In this document: piece after piece, positions 25,360 through 33,974 of the stretch
Layout: the number at the start of each line of letters is the position of its first letter
Numbering within the stretch: the first letter of the stretch is position 1
Source: Polyangia bacterium
GTDB taxonomy: Bacteria; Myxococcota_A; Polyangia; Nannocystales; Nannocystaceae
Length of the DNA stretch: 64,000 nucleotides
Assembly (NCBI GenBank): GCA_030424595.1
Contig: JAUHWG010000001.1
Span: 248,001 to 312,000, forward strand
Direction of reading: 5' to 3'
Position numbers and translations under genes: made by a program
The notes under the pieces: model-generated
Told to the model about the DNA's origin: nothing
The model's database searches: none
The model's input: the letters and a program-made list of their open reading frames with translations, nothing else

Positions 25360-26319
25360 ATGGAAATTGATCTTCAGGGCCTCGGAAAGACCTACGACGG
25401 CGCCGCCTGGGCGGTCCGCGATCTCAGCCTGAAGATCCCGAGCGGCTCTATCTTCGGGCTTATCGGCCCGAACGGCGCCGGCAAGTCGACGACGCTGCGG
25501 ATGCTCGCGACCGTCGTCAACCCGAGCGCCGGGACGCTCCTCTTCGACGGCCAGCCGCTGCCCGCGGATCCGAGCGACCTCCGGCGCCAGATCGGCTTCC
25601 TCGGCGACGGCAACCCGCTCTACAAGCAGATGAGCCCGTCGGAGTACCTCCGCTTCTTCGGCCAGTGCTACCGGATGTCCCCGGCCGACCTCGAGCGCGC
25701 GATCGAGGACACGCTCCAGACCTTTGATCTGACGAGCAAGCGCGACTCGCCGAGCGGCCAGCTCTCCAAAGGAATGCGCCAGCGCCTCTTGATCGCCCGC
25801 TGCCTCCTCCACAAGCCGCGCCTCCTCCTCCTCGACGAGCCCGCGGACGGCCTCGACCCCCGCTCCCGCAGTGATCTCCGGACGGCCCTCCTGAAGGCGC
25901 GCGACAGCGGTGTCACGATCCTCGTCTCCTCGCACATCCTCCGCGAGCTCGACGACCTCTGCGACAGCATGGCGATCATCCAGCGCGGTCGCCTCGTCGT
26001 CTCTGGCCCCGTCGACGAGATCATCGAGCGCTACGACGTCAGCCGCTTCGTCTACCGCCTGCGGATCCTCGACGACGCCACAAAGAGCGGTCTCGAGCGG
26101 GCCCAGGCGGTGCTCCGCGAGCACCGCGCCCTGATCGAGGAGACCGGCGTGGAGGACGGACAGCCGACCCTCACGATCCAGGTCCAGGGCGACGAAGCTC
26201 TGATGGCCGACATCCTCGCCGCCCTGGTCGCCGCTGGCGTCCGAGTGGTCACCTCCAGTCGGCTCCGCAGCCGCCTAGAAGACGTTTACAATCGACTCTC
26301 GGACGATCAGGTCAACTGA
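25360..26319 (+). CDS. ABC transporter ATP-binding protein
   Basis: A 319-residue nucleotide-binding subunit of an ABC-2 type exporter. Walker A GPNGAGKST, Q-loop region (RRQIGFLGDG), signature LSKGMRQR, Walker B LLLLDEPADGLDP and the H-loop (LVSSHI) are intact, so it should hydrolyse ATP. About 90 extra residues at the C-terminus form a regulatory domain as in CcmA/DrrA-like ATPases. The gene is followed after 15 bp by its permease, with an AGGAG ribosome site for the latter. Substrate unknown. Confidence 0.93.
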   Translation: MEIDLQGLGKTYDGAAWAVRDLSLKIPSGSIFGLIGPNGAGKSTTLRMLATVVNPSAGTLLFDGQPLPADPSDLRRQIGFLGDGNPLYKQMSPSEYLRFFGQCYRMSPADLERAIEDTLQTFDLTSKRDSPSGQLSKGMRQRLLIARCLLHKPRLLLLDEPADGLDPRSRSDLRTALLKARDSGVTILVSSHILRELDDLCDSMAIIQRGRLVVSGPVDEIIERYDVSRFVYRLRILDDATKSGLERAQAVLREHRALIEETGVEDGQPTLTIQVQGDEALMADILAALVAAGVRVVTSSRLRSRLEDVYNRLSDDQVN

Positions 26320-26334
26320 TCCGCAGGAGCCCCC

Positions 26335-28140
26335 ATGTCCAAGCTCGCCCAACTCCGCAGCGCCGCGCTTCCCTTCGTCACCCGATCCTATCGAGGTGGA
26401 CGTCTCCGCCGCTACCTCCTCCTCTCGCTCCTGCTCTCGGTCCTCACCCTGGTCCTCGGCGCCTGGATCTCCTTCGGCAGCGGTCAGTTTGAGGCCGCCA
26501 TTCGTCAGGGCTTCGACCTCGAGGAGCCCCGCTGGCAACGCGAGCAATTCGAGCACGTCATCATCGTCGACTCGGCCCTCGAGCAGAGGATGGTCCTCGC
26601 CGAGATCGACGCCTTCGACCCCGGCGATGAGGAGTGGAACCAGGCCCGCTCGAAGTACGACGAGGCGGTCAACATCCTCCGCCAGGCGGCGATCCAAGAG
26701 CCGCCCCGCGGCCAGCTCCGGGCCCTTCAGGCCGACGTCCAGACGACGCTCGCACGCCACGGGATCAGCCACGAGGTCCCGGATCCGGACACCTACTACA
26801 CCTACTTCAACTGGCATGAGACCGACCAGGTCCGGCAGCTGAAGGCGATCCTCGCGAAGGACCTCGTCCCCTCGGTCGAGATCTACGAGTCGCCGCTCAA
26901 CCTGGTCGACGGCGTCCGCGTGACCGGGGCCATCGCCAGCGGGATCTTCGCCCTCCTCCTCCTGGTCGCAGCTCCGCTCCTCGTCGGCACGCAGATGGCC
27001 CAGGAGGTCCATGAGAACACCCTCATGCCCCTGACCGGCACCTCGCTGCGGACCCGCGAGCTGATCCTCGGCCTCGGCGCGGGCGCCCTCTCGGTCGTCG
27101 CGGTCCTCGCCGTACCGCAGGCGCTCCTCCTCCTCCTCACCGTCGCCTTCGTCGGTCACCTCGTCCCGGCCCTCGCCGGAATCTTGGTCGCGCTCGTCGG
27201 CTGCCTCTTCCTCTCCTTCCTCGCCCAGCTCATCGGCTTCGCCCTCGGCAGCCATCGGACCCCGGGGGTCCTCGGCATCGGCCTGCTGAGCTTCTTCGGC
27301 ACCCTGGCGATGGTCGGCGCCGCCTTCGGCCTGATGCCGACCAAGCACACCATCGGCGTCTACGCTCTCCTCCCCGAGGCGGCGACGGCCCACCTCTTCC
27401 GCTCCTCGCTCCTCCCCCATGAGATCTTCTTCCGCGACTGGCGGCTCGCCCATGAGGCAGACTTCGCCATCGCCGTCGGAACGGTCGGGATCGGCCTCCT
27501 CGGCCTCCTCGGCCTCCGCGCCCTGGAGCGCAAGATCAGCCGCACGGCGATCACCGCCCTGACCCGAGGCGAGGCGCTCCTCGGCGCCATCGTGACGATG
27601 GTCCTCGTCGTCCTCGCCAACCCCGCGCGACACAACGAGTACAACCAGACCGGCGCCTTCTTCCTCCTCAACCTCGCGCTCCTCACCGTCCCCTTCGTCG
27701 TCTTCCTGATGATGCGGACGCCCAAGGCAGACCTCAGCGAGAAGCGCACGCAGCTGCCCCTGGGCTCGCTCCTCGGCGAGTTCTTCCTCTGGGCTGGGCT
27801 CCTCGGCGTCCTCAGCCTGGCGGTGCTCAAGCATCCCCTCGAGACCTCGATCCACCCGGTCTTCATCGCCTACCTCGCCTGGTACCTCGGAGTCTTGGCC
27901 CTCCTCGCCATCCGCGTGGTCGCGATGCCGATGAGCCTCGCCTCACGGGCCGGGATCGCCTTCTCCGCGATCTTCGCGATGTCCGCGTTCCCGCAGATGG
28001 CGGCGTGGGTCCAGTACTACCGGGGCGCCGACGACCTGCTCATGATGAGCCACATGAGCCCCTTCCTCGGGTTCGTCCAGGCGGCGCTCCTGGTGGCGAT
28101 CCCGGTGACGCTGTGGCGCTCGCTCCGGCGCCGCTCCTAA
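26335..28140 (+). CDS. ABC-2 transporter permease
   Basis: A 601-residue membrane protein, cognate to the preceding ATPase. The first helix lies at ~24-45. A soluble loop spans ~46-195 (helical, rich in Glu and Arg), then about eleven hydrophobic segments follow. The entry to the core reads VGTQMAQEVHENTLMPLTGTSLRTRELILG, a recognisable version of the ABC-2 motif. The overall plan matches the orphan permease at 13010-15370. AGGAG lies 5 nt before the ATG. The 3' end is 17 bp from the next start. Confidence 0.87.
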   Translation: MSKLAQLRSAALPFVTRSYRGGRLRRYLLLSLLLSVLTLVLGAWISFGSGQFEAAIRQGFDLEEPRWQREQFEHVIIVDSALEQRMVLAEIDAFDPGDEEWNQARSKYDEAVNILRQAAIQEPPRGQLRALQADVQTTLARHGISHEVPDPDTYYTYFNWHETDQVRQLKAILAKDLVPSVEIYESPLNLVDGVRVTGAIASGIFALLLLVAAPLLVGTQMAQEVHENTLMPLTGTSLRTRELILGLGAGALSVVAVLAVPQALLLLLTVAFVGHLVPALAGILVALVGCLFLSFLAQLIGFALGSHRTPGVLGIGLLSFFGTLAMVGAAFGLMPTKHTIGVYALLPEAATAHLFRSSLLPHEIFFRDWRLAHEADFAIAVGTVGIGLLGLLGLRALERKISRTAITALTRGEALLGAIVTMVLVVLANPARHNEYNQTGAFFLLNLALLTVPFVVFLMMRTPKADLSEKRTQLPLGSLLGEFFLWAGLLGVLSLAVLKHPLETSIHPVFIAYLAWYLGVLALLAIRVVAMPMSLASRAGIAFSAIFAMSAFPQMAAWVQYYRGADDLLMMSHMSPFLGFVQAALLVAIPVTLWRSLRRRS

Positions 28141-28145
28141 CCTGA

Positions 28146-28151
28146 TAAGCT
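28146..28151 (+). promoter_or_regulatory. Predicted -10 box of small lipoprotein gene
   Basis: TAAGCT, 6 nt before the ATG at 28158. It lies in the 17-bp gap after the permease, so this gene may have its own start despite the tight spacing. Confidence 0.5.
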
Positions 28152-28157
28152 CCGGGC

Positions 28158-28637
28158 ATGCATCGTTCTGTGTGTATCGCCTTCGTCGCAGCCCTCGCCG
28201 GCGGCTGCGGCAACGGAGAGCCCAAGCCTGAGGCGAAGGCCGCGGAGCCCGCCAAGGCCGAGCCCGCCAAGATCGAAGCGGAGGCCAAGCCCGCCGACAC
28301 CAAGCCCGCCGAAGGCGCGCCGAAGGCGGCCGAGCCCCTGACACAGGAGGAGATCGATCTCATCGAGTCCGATCCCGCGGAGCTCACCCCGGCGCTGCGT
28401 CGCAAGCGAGCCTTCGCCCTGCGCAAGAAGATCATGCAAAACCCGGAGTCCGAGTCCGCGAAGGCGCTCGAGGAGATGCGCCGGAAGGTCGAGGCCGGCG
28501 AGATCACACCCGAGCTGCCCCCCTCCAGCGGCCTCACCCTGTCGGCGCCCGTGCCCGCCGGTCACCCGCCCTCGTCGATCCCTGAGGACGGCGCGAAGAA
28601 GCCGACCGAGGCACCCCCCGCCGACTCGGCCGGCTGA
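28158..28637 (+). CDS. Small lipoprotein, Lys/Ala/Glu/Pro-rich
   Basis: A 159-residue protein. The signal peptide has a good lipobox (ALAGGC, Cys17). The mature N-terminus is a low-complexity EPAKAEPAK-type linker to about residue 60. A helical segment (TQEEIDLIESDPAELTPALRRKRAFALRKKI) and a Pro-rich tail follow. No family was recognised. It is 3 bp upstream of the enoyl-CoA hydratase gene, so the two may be co-transcribed. Confidence 0.72.
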   Translation: MHRSVCIAFVAALAGGCGNGEPKPEAKAAEPAKAEPAKIEAEAKPADTKPAEGAPKAAEPLTQEEIDLIESDPAELTPALRRKRAFALRKKIMQNPESESAKALEEMRRKVEAGEITPELPPSSGLTLSAPVPAGHPPSSIPEDGAKKPTEAPPADSAG

Positions 28638-28640
28638 TCG

Positions 28641-29393
28641 ATGCCCGTCGTCGAGACCCGCATCGCCGAGGGCCTCCTCCTGTGGACGCTCGACAACCCT
28701 CCCCGGCGTAACGCGCTCGATCCGGCGATGCTCGGGTGGATCCGCGAGCGCGCCCGGACGCTCTCTGGCGAGGTCGTTCTCCTCACCGGGGCCGGCGACC
28801 AGGTCTTCTCCGCGGGCTTCGACCTCAGGGCGCTCGCCCGCCTCGCCGAGGAGGATCCCGCGACCCTCCCGGATCAGCTGCTCATCGACGCCTCATCGGC
28901 GATGACCGAGGCGGACGCGACCTTCGTCGCGCTCCTCCAAGGGGTCGTCATCGGCGCCGGTGTGGAGCTCGCCTGCGCCTGCGATCTCAGGCTCGCCCGC
29001 CCAGGCGTCACGTTTTCGGTGCCGGCGAGCAAGCTCGGCGTCGTCTACCACGCAGCGGGGCTCCTCCGCTTCCACGCGGTCTTCGGGGCCTCGCTCGCCC
29101 GCCGCCTCCTCCTCTGCGGCGAGCGCATCAGCGCCGAGGAGGCGCTCAGCGTCGGCGCCCTCGCCCATCTCGTCCCAGCCGAGGAGCTCGCAGAGGCCGG
29201 CGAGGCCGTCGGCCGCCGTCTCCTCGAGGGGGTCCCCCACTCGCTCCGCGCCCATCGCGATTTTTTCCGGAGGATCGAGCGCCTGGCCCTGCCCGCGGAC
29301 CTCCTGGCCGAGCACAACGCCCTGCGCACCCGCACCTATGCCGCGGCGGATCTGGAGAGCGCCCATCGTCGCGCCCTCGGACGGAAAAGCTGA
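28641..29393 (+). CDS. Enoyl-CoA hydratase/isomerase family protein
   Basis: A 250-residue crotonase-fold enzyme acting on acyl-CoA thioesters. Marks are the N-terminal LDNPPRRNALD, the first oxyanion-hole segment AGFDLRAL, and the second, GVVIGAGVELACACDLRLA. The Glu residues that do hydration in classical hydratases (EGxxAFxEKRxP region) are not clearly present; this part reads LCGERISAEEALSVGALAHLV. The exact reaction (hydratase, isomerase or hydrolase) is therefore open. Neighbours give no pathway clue. Confidence 0.85.
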   Translation: MPVVETRIAEGLLLWTLDNPPRRNALDPAMLGWIRERARTLSGEVVLLTGAGDQVFSAGFDLRALARLAEEDPATLPDQLLIDASSAMTEADATFVALLQGVVIGAGVELACACDLRLARPGVTFSVPASKLGVVYHAAGLLRFHAVFGASLARRLLLCGERISAEEALSVGALAHLVPAEELAEAGEAVGRRLLEGVPHSLRAHRDFFRRIERLALPADLLAEHNALRTRTYAAADLESAHRRALGRKS

Positions 29394-29395
29394 GC

Positions 29396-29401
29396 TACCA
29401 T
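29396..29401 (+). promoter_or_regulatory. Predicted -10 box of YqeY-like gene
   Basis: TACCAT, 9 nt before the ATG at 29411. Confidence 0.45.
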
Positions 29402-29410
29402 CACGCCGCC

Positions 29411-29872
29411 ATGAGCAGCGCAATCCGCGACCAGATCGACTCCATCCTCCGTCAAGCCCGCCTTGATCGCGACGCCCCGACCATGACCGTCGTCGGCATG
29501 CTCAAGAACAAAGTGCTCACCCGCCTCAAGGATGGAAGCGGCGCCGAGGAGACCGACGAGCTGTGGCTAGACATGATCGCCAGCTACGCGAAGGAGCTCA
29601 AGAAGGCCATCACAGCCTTTGAGGCGGCGGGCGAGCGCGGAGCTGTCCTCCTCGCCGAGAATCAATTTGAGCTCGCGTTCTGTGAGCAGTTCCTGCCGAC
29701 CAAGCTGGACGCCGCGGCGACCGAGGCGATCGTCCGCGCGATCGCGACCGAGACCGGCATCAAGGATCCCAAGCAGTCTGGCCGCCTGATCGGGGCGGTC
29801 ATGAAGAAGCACCGCGACGAGGTCGAGGCGGTGCACGTCAAGGCTGCGGTCGCCAAGATCCTCGCCGAGTAG
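29411..29872 (+). CDS. GatB/YqeY domain protein
   Basis: A 153-residue helical protein of the YqeY family, related to the tail domain of the amidotransferase subunit GatB. Visible marks are the N-terminal helix with MTVVGMLKNKVLTRLKDGSG, the YAKELKKAITAFEAAG segment and the C-terminal three-helix part (RLIGAVMKKHRDEVEAVHVKAAVAKIL). The usual length is about 150. Stand-alone YqeY proteins have no firmly known function; a role with tRNA is often proposed. ATG at 29411 was chosen because family homology begins there; the longer open frame upstream overlaps the hydratase gene in another frame. Confidence 0.85.
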   Translation: MSSAIRDQIDSILRQARLDRDAPTMTVVGMLKNKVLTRLKDGSGAEETDELWLDMIASYAKELKKAITAFEAAGERGAVLLAENQFELAFCEQFLPTKLDAAATEAIVRAIATETGIKDPKQSGRLIGAVMKKHRDEVEAVHVKAAVAKILAE

Positions 29873-29989
29873 CCCCAACTACCCGTGCGAGTGCGCTACG
29901 CGACACGGGCTGCTCGCGGAGCGGTCAACAACAACAACGCTGGATCGGGCTGCGACGTCCTCTTCCTCAGCGAACTCACCGCTCGCCGC

Positions 29990-30158
29990 GGTCGCCCCTC
30001 GCCCCGGTCGACCCTCGCCCCGGTCGCCCCTCGCCCCGGTCGACCCTCGCCGCTTCGCCCCGGTCGACCCTCGCCCCGGTCGACCCTCGCCCCGGTCGCC
30101 CCTCGCCCCGGTCGCCGCTTCGCCCCGGTCGCCCCTCGCCTCGGTCGCCCTTCGCGGC
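29990..30158. repeat. 16-bp tandem repeat array (VNTR) in a convergent gap
   Basis: Ten copies of a 16-bp unit, GGTCG(A/C)CCCTCGCCCC on the plus strand, beginning at 29990, 30006, 30022, 30038, 30062, 30078, 30094, 30110, 30127 and 30143. Two copies carry a GCTTCGCC variant that changes unit length. Several copies contain the palindrome GTCGAC. The array fills the gap between the YqeY stop and the kinase stop, ending 3 bp before the latter. No spacers are present, so it is not CRISPR. Confidence 0.93.
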
Positions 30159-30161
30159 GAC

Positions 30162-32408
30162 TCACAGCTTCGCCGCCGCGGCGCAGCGAAAGCCGATCCC
30201 ATGGGAGTGGGCGCTCGCGTCCATCGGATAGCGGAGCGCCGGATCGGTGTGCTCCGGCTCGACGCTGTTGAAGGCGCCCCCGCGGATGACCCGGTTCATG
30301 TCCGGGACCGCGTCCGGCGGCTCCCCCTCCCGGTTCGGGTAGGGCAAGAAGGGATCGTCGGTCCACTCGAAGACATTGCCCGTCATGTCGAGCAGCCCGC
30401 GCTCGGTCGTCCCCTTGGGGAAGGAGCCGACCGCCGCGGTCGCCGGGTGGCCGTCGTCAGCCTCGTACATCACCCCATGCCCGGAGACGCCTGCCTCGGT
30501 CTGCCAAGCGGAGCACTCGGTCCCACAGGCGTTGAGGTGCTCCGCTGACGGGACCTCGTCGCCCCAAGGATAGACCCGCCCGTCGGAGCCGCGAGCTGCG
30601 AACTCCCACTCGCTCTCGGTCGGCAAGCGCTTGCCGGCCCGCTTGCAGTAGGCGACCGCCTGGTTCCAGGTGACGCAGTTAATCGGGTGCTCCCCACGAT
30701 CCTCGTGGTTCTCGTTGCACAGCGGGCTGTAGGCCTTGCGGCTGGACTTCCACTCCCTCGCCTCCATCGATCCCTGCGGCCAGAAGCTGTCACGATAGGC
30801 ACGCTTGCACTCACCGGCGCCCGAACACTCGCGGTACTCCGCGACGGTCACCTCGCGACGATCAAGGCAGAAGGCGTCGACCTCGACCTGGTGGGCGGGC
30901 CTCGCCAGGCTGAGCACCGGGGAGTCGGCGTCCGTCCCTTGGAAGTACTTCCCGCCGGGGTGGTAGACCATGCCCTCGGGACAGCTCGGCTCCGCCGCGG
31001 CAGGATCAGCCTCCGCCGCCCGCCTAGGCTCCCCCTGCTCTGAGTCCGGGTCCTGCGCGGGGCTCTCTGCGGAGGCGTCGACCGACGGCGTGATGTCGGC
31101 CGGCTCGACCTCCGCCGCCGGCTGCATCGCGAAATAGGCAGCGACCCCGCCAACGGCCAGGAGCCCGCCTAGGCCCGCGAGGAGCCCGGCCCGCGAGGAT
31201 CTCGGGCTGTCGACCACGGATCCCGGGGAGACGACCGTCAGCCCGCCAGGTTGGACATCGGTGGTATAGGAGCCCGGCGCGACCTCCGTCTGACCGATCT
31301 GCGGAGAGCCCCCGGTCGGCTCCTGGGAGCGCGGATGGATCTTCCCGGAGGCGGTGTTTGTCAGCCCACCGAGCCGTTGGGTGCTGGTCTCCCCGCCCTC
31401 ATCGACGCCTGTGTTGAGGAGCGCGTCCATCTCGTCGGCCTCGAGATCGGCGGTCGGCATCGGCGGGAAGTCGACCACCCCGAGGGCCTCCGCCAGCGAC
31501 GCCCAGAAGAGGCTCATGTTGGCGTAGCGATCGACCACCTTCACCGCCAGCGCCCGCTCGAAGACCGCCTCGATCGCATCGCTGACCTCGATCCCGAGGT
31601 TTCGCGGCGTCGGGCGCCGATCTGGGTTCTGGCTGGCGAAGGCGAGCTGGAGGAAGGTGTCCCCGCCGAGCGTCGACTGTCCCCCGCGCATCACGTCGAG
31701 GTAGACCAGCGCCATCCCGAAGACGTCCGTCCAGGGGCCGGTCGCCCCATGTATCCGGTCAAACTGCTCGGGTGCGCCGTAGTTCGGGGTGAAGGAGGTG
31801 ACGTTGCTCCCGGTCGCCTGCATCGCCGTCTGAGCCTGCGACTGCATCACCTTGGCGATGCCGAAGTCGAGCACCTTGATCACCGCCCCCGGCACGAGCG
31901 AGCCGCTGACGACGAAGAAATTCTCGGGCTTGATGTCGCGGTGCGCGACGCCATGGCTGTGAGCCAGGGCCAACGCCCGAGCGGGTCCGTCGAGGAGCTG
32001 AAAGACCTCCGCGGCCGAACGCTCAACCCCCAGAGGCTTTGAGTCCTTCTTGATCAGCGCCTCTAGGGAGTGGCCCTCGAGCCACTCGAGCACCATGTAG
32101 GGCAGCCACACGCCGGTCGGCGTGGTCAGCGTGCCGATGTCCCGCGCCTGGACAATCGCCGCCGACCGACTCGAGAGAACGCTGAGGAGCTTGCCCTCTT
32201 GGATGAAGAGATCGAGGAGCTGGTCGCGGCAATTCTCGGGCGCGTTGGACAGGGCAGTGAAGCACTTGATCGCCACCGGCTGGTCCCAAATCCGGTGCTG
32301 GGCGCGGTAGACCACCCCGAAGCCGCCCTCGCCGACGAGCCCCTCGACCTGGTACTTCTCCGCGACGAGGGTGCCGATGAGTCCATAGCGATCCTGTTTG
32401 GTTCCCAT
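30162..32408 (-). CDS. Ser/Thr protein kinase fused to FGE-sulfatase-type domain
   Basis: A 748-residue membrane protein. The N-terminal kinase (about 18-295) is complete: GEGGFGVVY loop, VAIK lysine (Lys48), HRDIKPEN, DFG and a GAPEQF activation-segment end. A Ser/Thr/Pro linker, one membrane helix and an acidic linker follow. The C-terminal ~235 residues form an FGE/SUMF1-like domain (MVYHPGGKYFQGTD, NCVTWNQAVAYC, RLPTESEWEFAARG, GLLDMTGNVFEWTDD, RVIRGGAFN, GIGFRCA). The Cys pair that makes formylglycine is not seen after RGGAF, so this outer domain is probably a ligand sensor rather than an oxidase. ATG 32408 was chosen because GGAGGAG lies 6 nt upstream; an earlier start at 32483 has no such site. 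Confidence 0.92.
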   Translation of the reverse strand: MGTKQDRYGLIGTLVAEKYQVEGLVGEGGFGVVYRAQHRIWDQPVAIKCFTALSNAPENCRDQLLDLFIQEGKLLSVLSSRSAAIVQARDIGTLTTPTGVWLPYMVLEWLEGHSLEALIKKDSKPLGVERSAAEVFQLLDGPARALALAHSHGVAHRDIKPENFFVVSGSLVPGAVIKVLDFGIAKVMQSQAQTAMQATGSNVTSFTPNYGAPEQFDRIHGATGPWTDVFGMALVYLDVMRGGQSTLGGDTFLQLAFASQNPDRRPTPRNLGIEVSDAIEAVFERALAVKVVDRYANMSLFWASLAEALGVVDFPPMPTADLEADEMDALLNTGVDEGGETSTQRLGGLTNTASGKIHPRSQEPTGGSPQIGQTEVAPGSYTTDVQPGGLTVVSPGSVVDSPRSSRAGLLAGLGGLLAVGGVAAYFAMQPAAEVEPADITPSVDASAESPAQDPDSEQGEPRRAAEADPAAAEPSCPEGMVYHPGGKYFQGTDADSPVLSLARPAHQVEVDAFCLDRREVTVAEYRECSGAGECKRAYRDSFWPQGSMEAREWKSSRKAYSPLCNENHEDRGEHPINCVTWNQAVAYCKRAGKRLPTESEWEFAARGSDGRVYPWGDEVPSAEHLNACGTECSAWQTEAGVSGHGVMYEADDGHPATAAVGSFPKGTTERGLLDMTGNVFEWTDDPFLPYPNREGEPPDAVPDMNRVIRGGAFNSVEPEHTDPALRYPMDASAHSHGIGFRCAAAAKL

Positions 32409-32414
32409 ACGTGG

Positions 32415-32421
32415 CTCCTCC
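32415..32421 (-). promoter_or_regulatory. Strong ribosome binding site deciding the kinase start
   Basis: GGAGGAG on the minus strand, 6 nt before ATG 32408. A TAGGTT box lies just upstream of it (17 nt before the ATG), giving a short conventional leader, in contrast to the leaderless genes nearby. Confidence 0.75.
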
Positions 32422-32697
32422 CCGAAACCTAGACCATGCCCACGATGGCAGCGAAGGAGAATACGTTCGGCTCCATCGATCATTACACCTCGATCCCCCG
32501 CGAGCCCCCGCGAGATCGGTGTGCGACCCCAGCCTACAGTCCCGAGTTTCCCTCAATACGGCCTTCCGACGCCTTCGGGCGCCTCCTCTCGGCGATCCAG
32601 CGAGCAGCTGCCGGGCTCCGCGAGAGCGTTCGTCGGCCTCCTAGCGCGCGTTGGCTCCCGTCTACGCCTCTTTTTTGCTGCCCTGATCCGACACCGC

Positions 32698-32703
32698 TAG
32701 GTT
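32698..32703 (+). promoter_or_regulatory. Predicted -10 box of exported-protein gene
   Basis: TAGGTT, 11 nt before the ATG at 32715. Confidence 0.4.
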
Positions 32704-32714
32704 GGTGGCGTCGT

Positions 32715-33791
32715 ATGAAATTTCTCCTCGCGCTCAGCCTCGCCGCGTCGATCTGGATCGTGCCGGGCAGCGTATCCGCGAAGGCGCGGAGCCGCTGTGC
32801 GCCGGTGCAGACTGACGCGGCTGAACAAATCCGCTCGTCCGATGACTCTCTCCGAGAGTTCGCCTGGGCCGAAATGGCGGGGGCCTTCGCGCTGGCACAA
32901 CCCGGCGTTGAGCCCTCCGCCCGCGAAGACAGGGCCAGCAGCAGCGCCGCCCTGGAGCTGGAAGAGGCGCTCCTCGAGGCGCCTGTCGCCCGCCGCGAAG
33001 CGCTCCGCGCCCTCGCCCGCGAGCCCTCGATCGACCGCCTCAGCGACTCCGGTCAACGTCTCCGCATCCGAGCCTTCCGCGGCCTCCCGGCGACGGCGAT
33101 CTCGGCGCTCCTCGAGGCCGATGAGCCCAACCTCCGAGCCCACGCCTGGCTCTGGTTGGCGACCACACGCGAGGGGGGCTGCAGCCTGATGAGCGTCGAG
33201 CGGGCTCGCTTCGCCGTCGCCCTCTACGATCTCAGCGAGGTCGTCGAGAGCGGCGACGATCTGCTCCTCCGCCGGGTCGGCGACTATGCCCTGCAGGCCT
33301 ATCTACGCCGCCTCTTCGACGATCCACAGGCGACCGCGGCGCTCCTCGAAGAGCTCTCCGCAAAGCCCGGGGACAGGTCGCTCCCACCGAGGATGCGCGC
33401 CTTCGCGGCCGCCCTTCGGGTCCGCCGCGGCGACCTCTCCCAGATCGAGCGGTGGCTGGGCGACGCTGAGCCGGAGCTGCGCCTAGCGGTCGCACTCGCG
33501 GCCCTCGACCTCGATCGCTCCCGCTGGGAAGAGACCATCATCGAGCTGGCCGCGGCCGACGGTGACGATCTCGTCACGCAGGGCATCGTCGACGCCATCC
33601 TCGATCGGAGCGAAGGCTCGCGGAGGGCCGCCCCGCCCTCCTCGCTGGCGCACCCCGACGACCCACGCCTCGCCGAGGCGACCCTCCGTTGGCGCGGCGA
33701 AGGGGACCCCCGCGTTGCGCTGCCGAGCGCGACCGTTGAGACCGTTCGCCCTGGCCAACGCCGCTATCGAGGGCTGCTCGCCGCCCGCTAG
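32715..33791 (+). CDS. Exported protein of unknown function
   Basis: A 358-residue protein with a clear signal peptide (MKFLLALSLAASIWIVPGSVSA). The mature part is mostly helical, with repeating Leu/Ala/Arg-rich helices (ALLEELSAK, RMRAFAAALRVRRG, ELRLAVALAALDLDRS) that resemble a HEAT/TPR-like solenoid; this is inferred from composition only. Two Cys residues occur in the mature part. The open frame continues upstream to 32436, but that part overlaps the divergent kinase start region and lacks a signal sequence. The ATG at 32715 has TAGGTT upstream. Confidence 0.7.
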   Translation: MKFLLALSLAASIWIVPGSVSAKARSRCAPVQTDAAEQIRSSDDSLREFAWAEMAGAFALAQPGVEPSAREDRASSSAALELEEALLEAPVARREALRALAREPSIDRLSDSGQRLRIRAFRGLPATAISALLEADEPNLRAHAWLWLATTREGGCSLMSVERARFAVALYDLSEVVESGDDLLLRRVGDYALQAYLRRLFDDPQATAALLEELSAKPGDRSLPPRMRAFAAALRVRRGDLSQIERWLGDAEPELRLAVALAALDLDRSRWEETIIELAAADGDDLVTQGIVDAILDRSEGSRRAAPPSSLAHPDDPRLAEATLRWRGEGDPRVALPSATVETVRPGQRRYRGLLAAR

Positions 33792-33868
33792 GCGAGCGCA
33801 GCCTTCGACGCCGAGGTCGCGTCACCCCGGGCCCGTGCTCCCGCTCGAGCGCCCGCTCTCGTCAGCCC

Positions 33869-33974
33869 CTAGGAGGCCGTGGTGAAAGTCCCGTGGGCTC
33901 TCGCGCAGCAATCGTGCCGAGAGGGCCGACGAGGGCAAGCGAGAGCGCGCGGGACTTTTGCCACGGCCTCCTAG
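33869..33974. repeat. Palindromic MITE/REP-like element, copy A
   Basis: A 106-bp element whose first 25 bp (CTAGGAGGCCGTGGTGAAAG...) are inverted at 33950-33974 with two mismatches. A nested inverted pair GCTCTCGC (33897-33904) / GCGAGAGC (33939-33946) lies inside, so it can fold into one long hairpin. The right-hand CTAG supplies the TAG stop of the acidic protein encoded on the minus strand. Related copies lie at 53805, 49894 and 16468. Confidence 0.85.

Noticed and set aside
26275..27855. 526-codon minus-strand frame opposite the ABC permease
   Set aside because: Shadow of a membrane-protein gene: Asp/Glu/Arg-rich translation mirrors hydrophobic codons on the other strand.
29990..30158. 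CRISPR array
   Set aside because: The repeat units are contiguous 16-mers with no unique spacers and no cas genes are near.
29885..30271. Plus-strand frame through the 16-bp VNTR (collagen-like R-P-G repeats)
   Set aside because: It arises from the repeat, overlaps the 3' end of the kinase gene and has no start context.
30200..30840. True formylglycine-generating enzyme activity
   Set aside because: The FGE fold is present, but the cysteine pair needed for the reaction was not seen.
32436..32714. Upstream extension of the exported protein at 32715
   Set aside because: The extension overlaps the divergent kinase start region, is Arg/Pro-rich and would bury the signal peptide.
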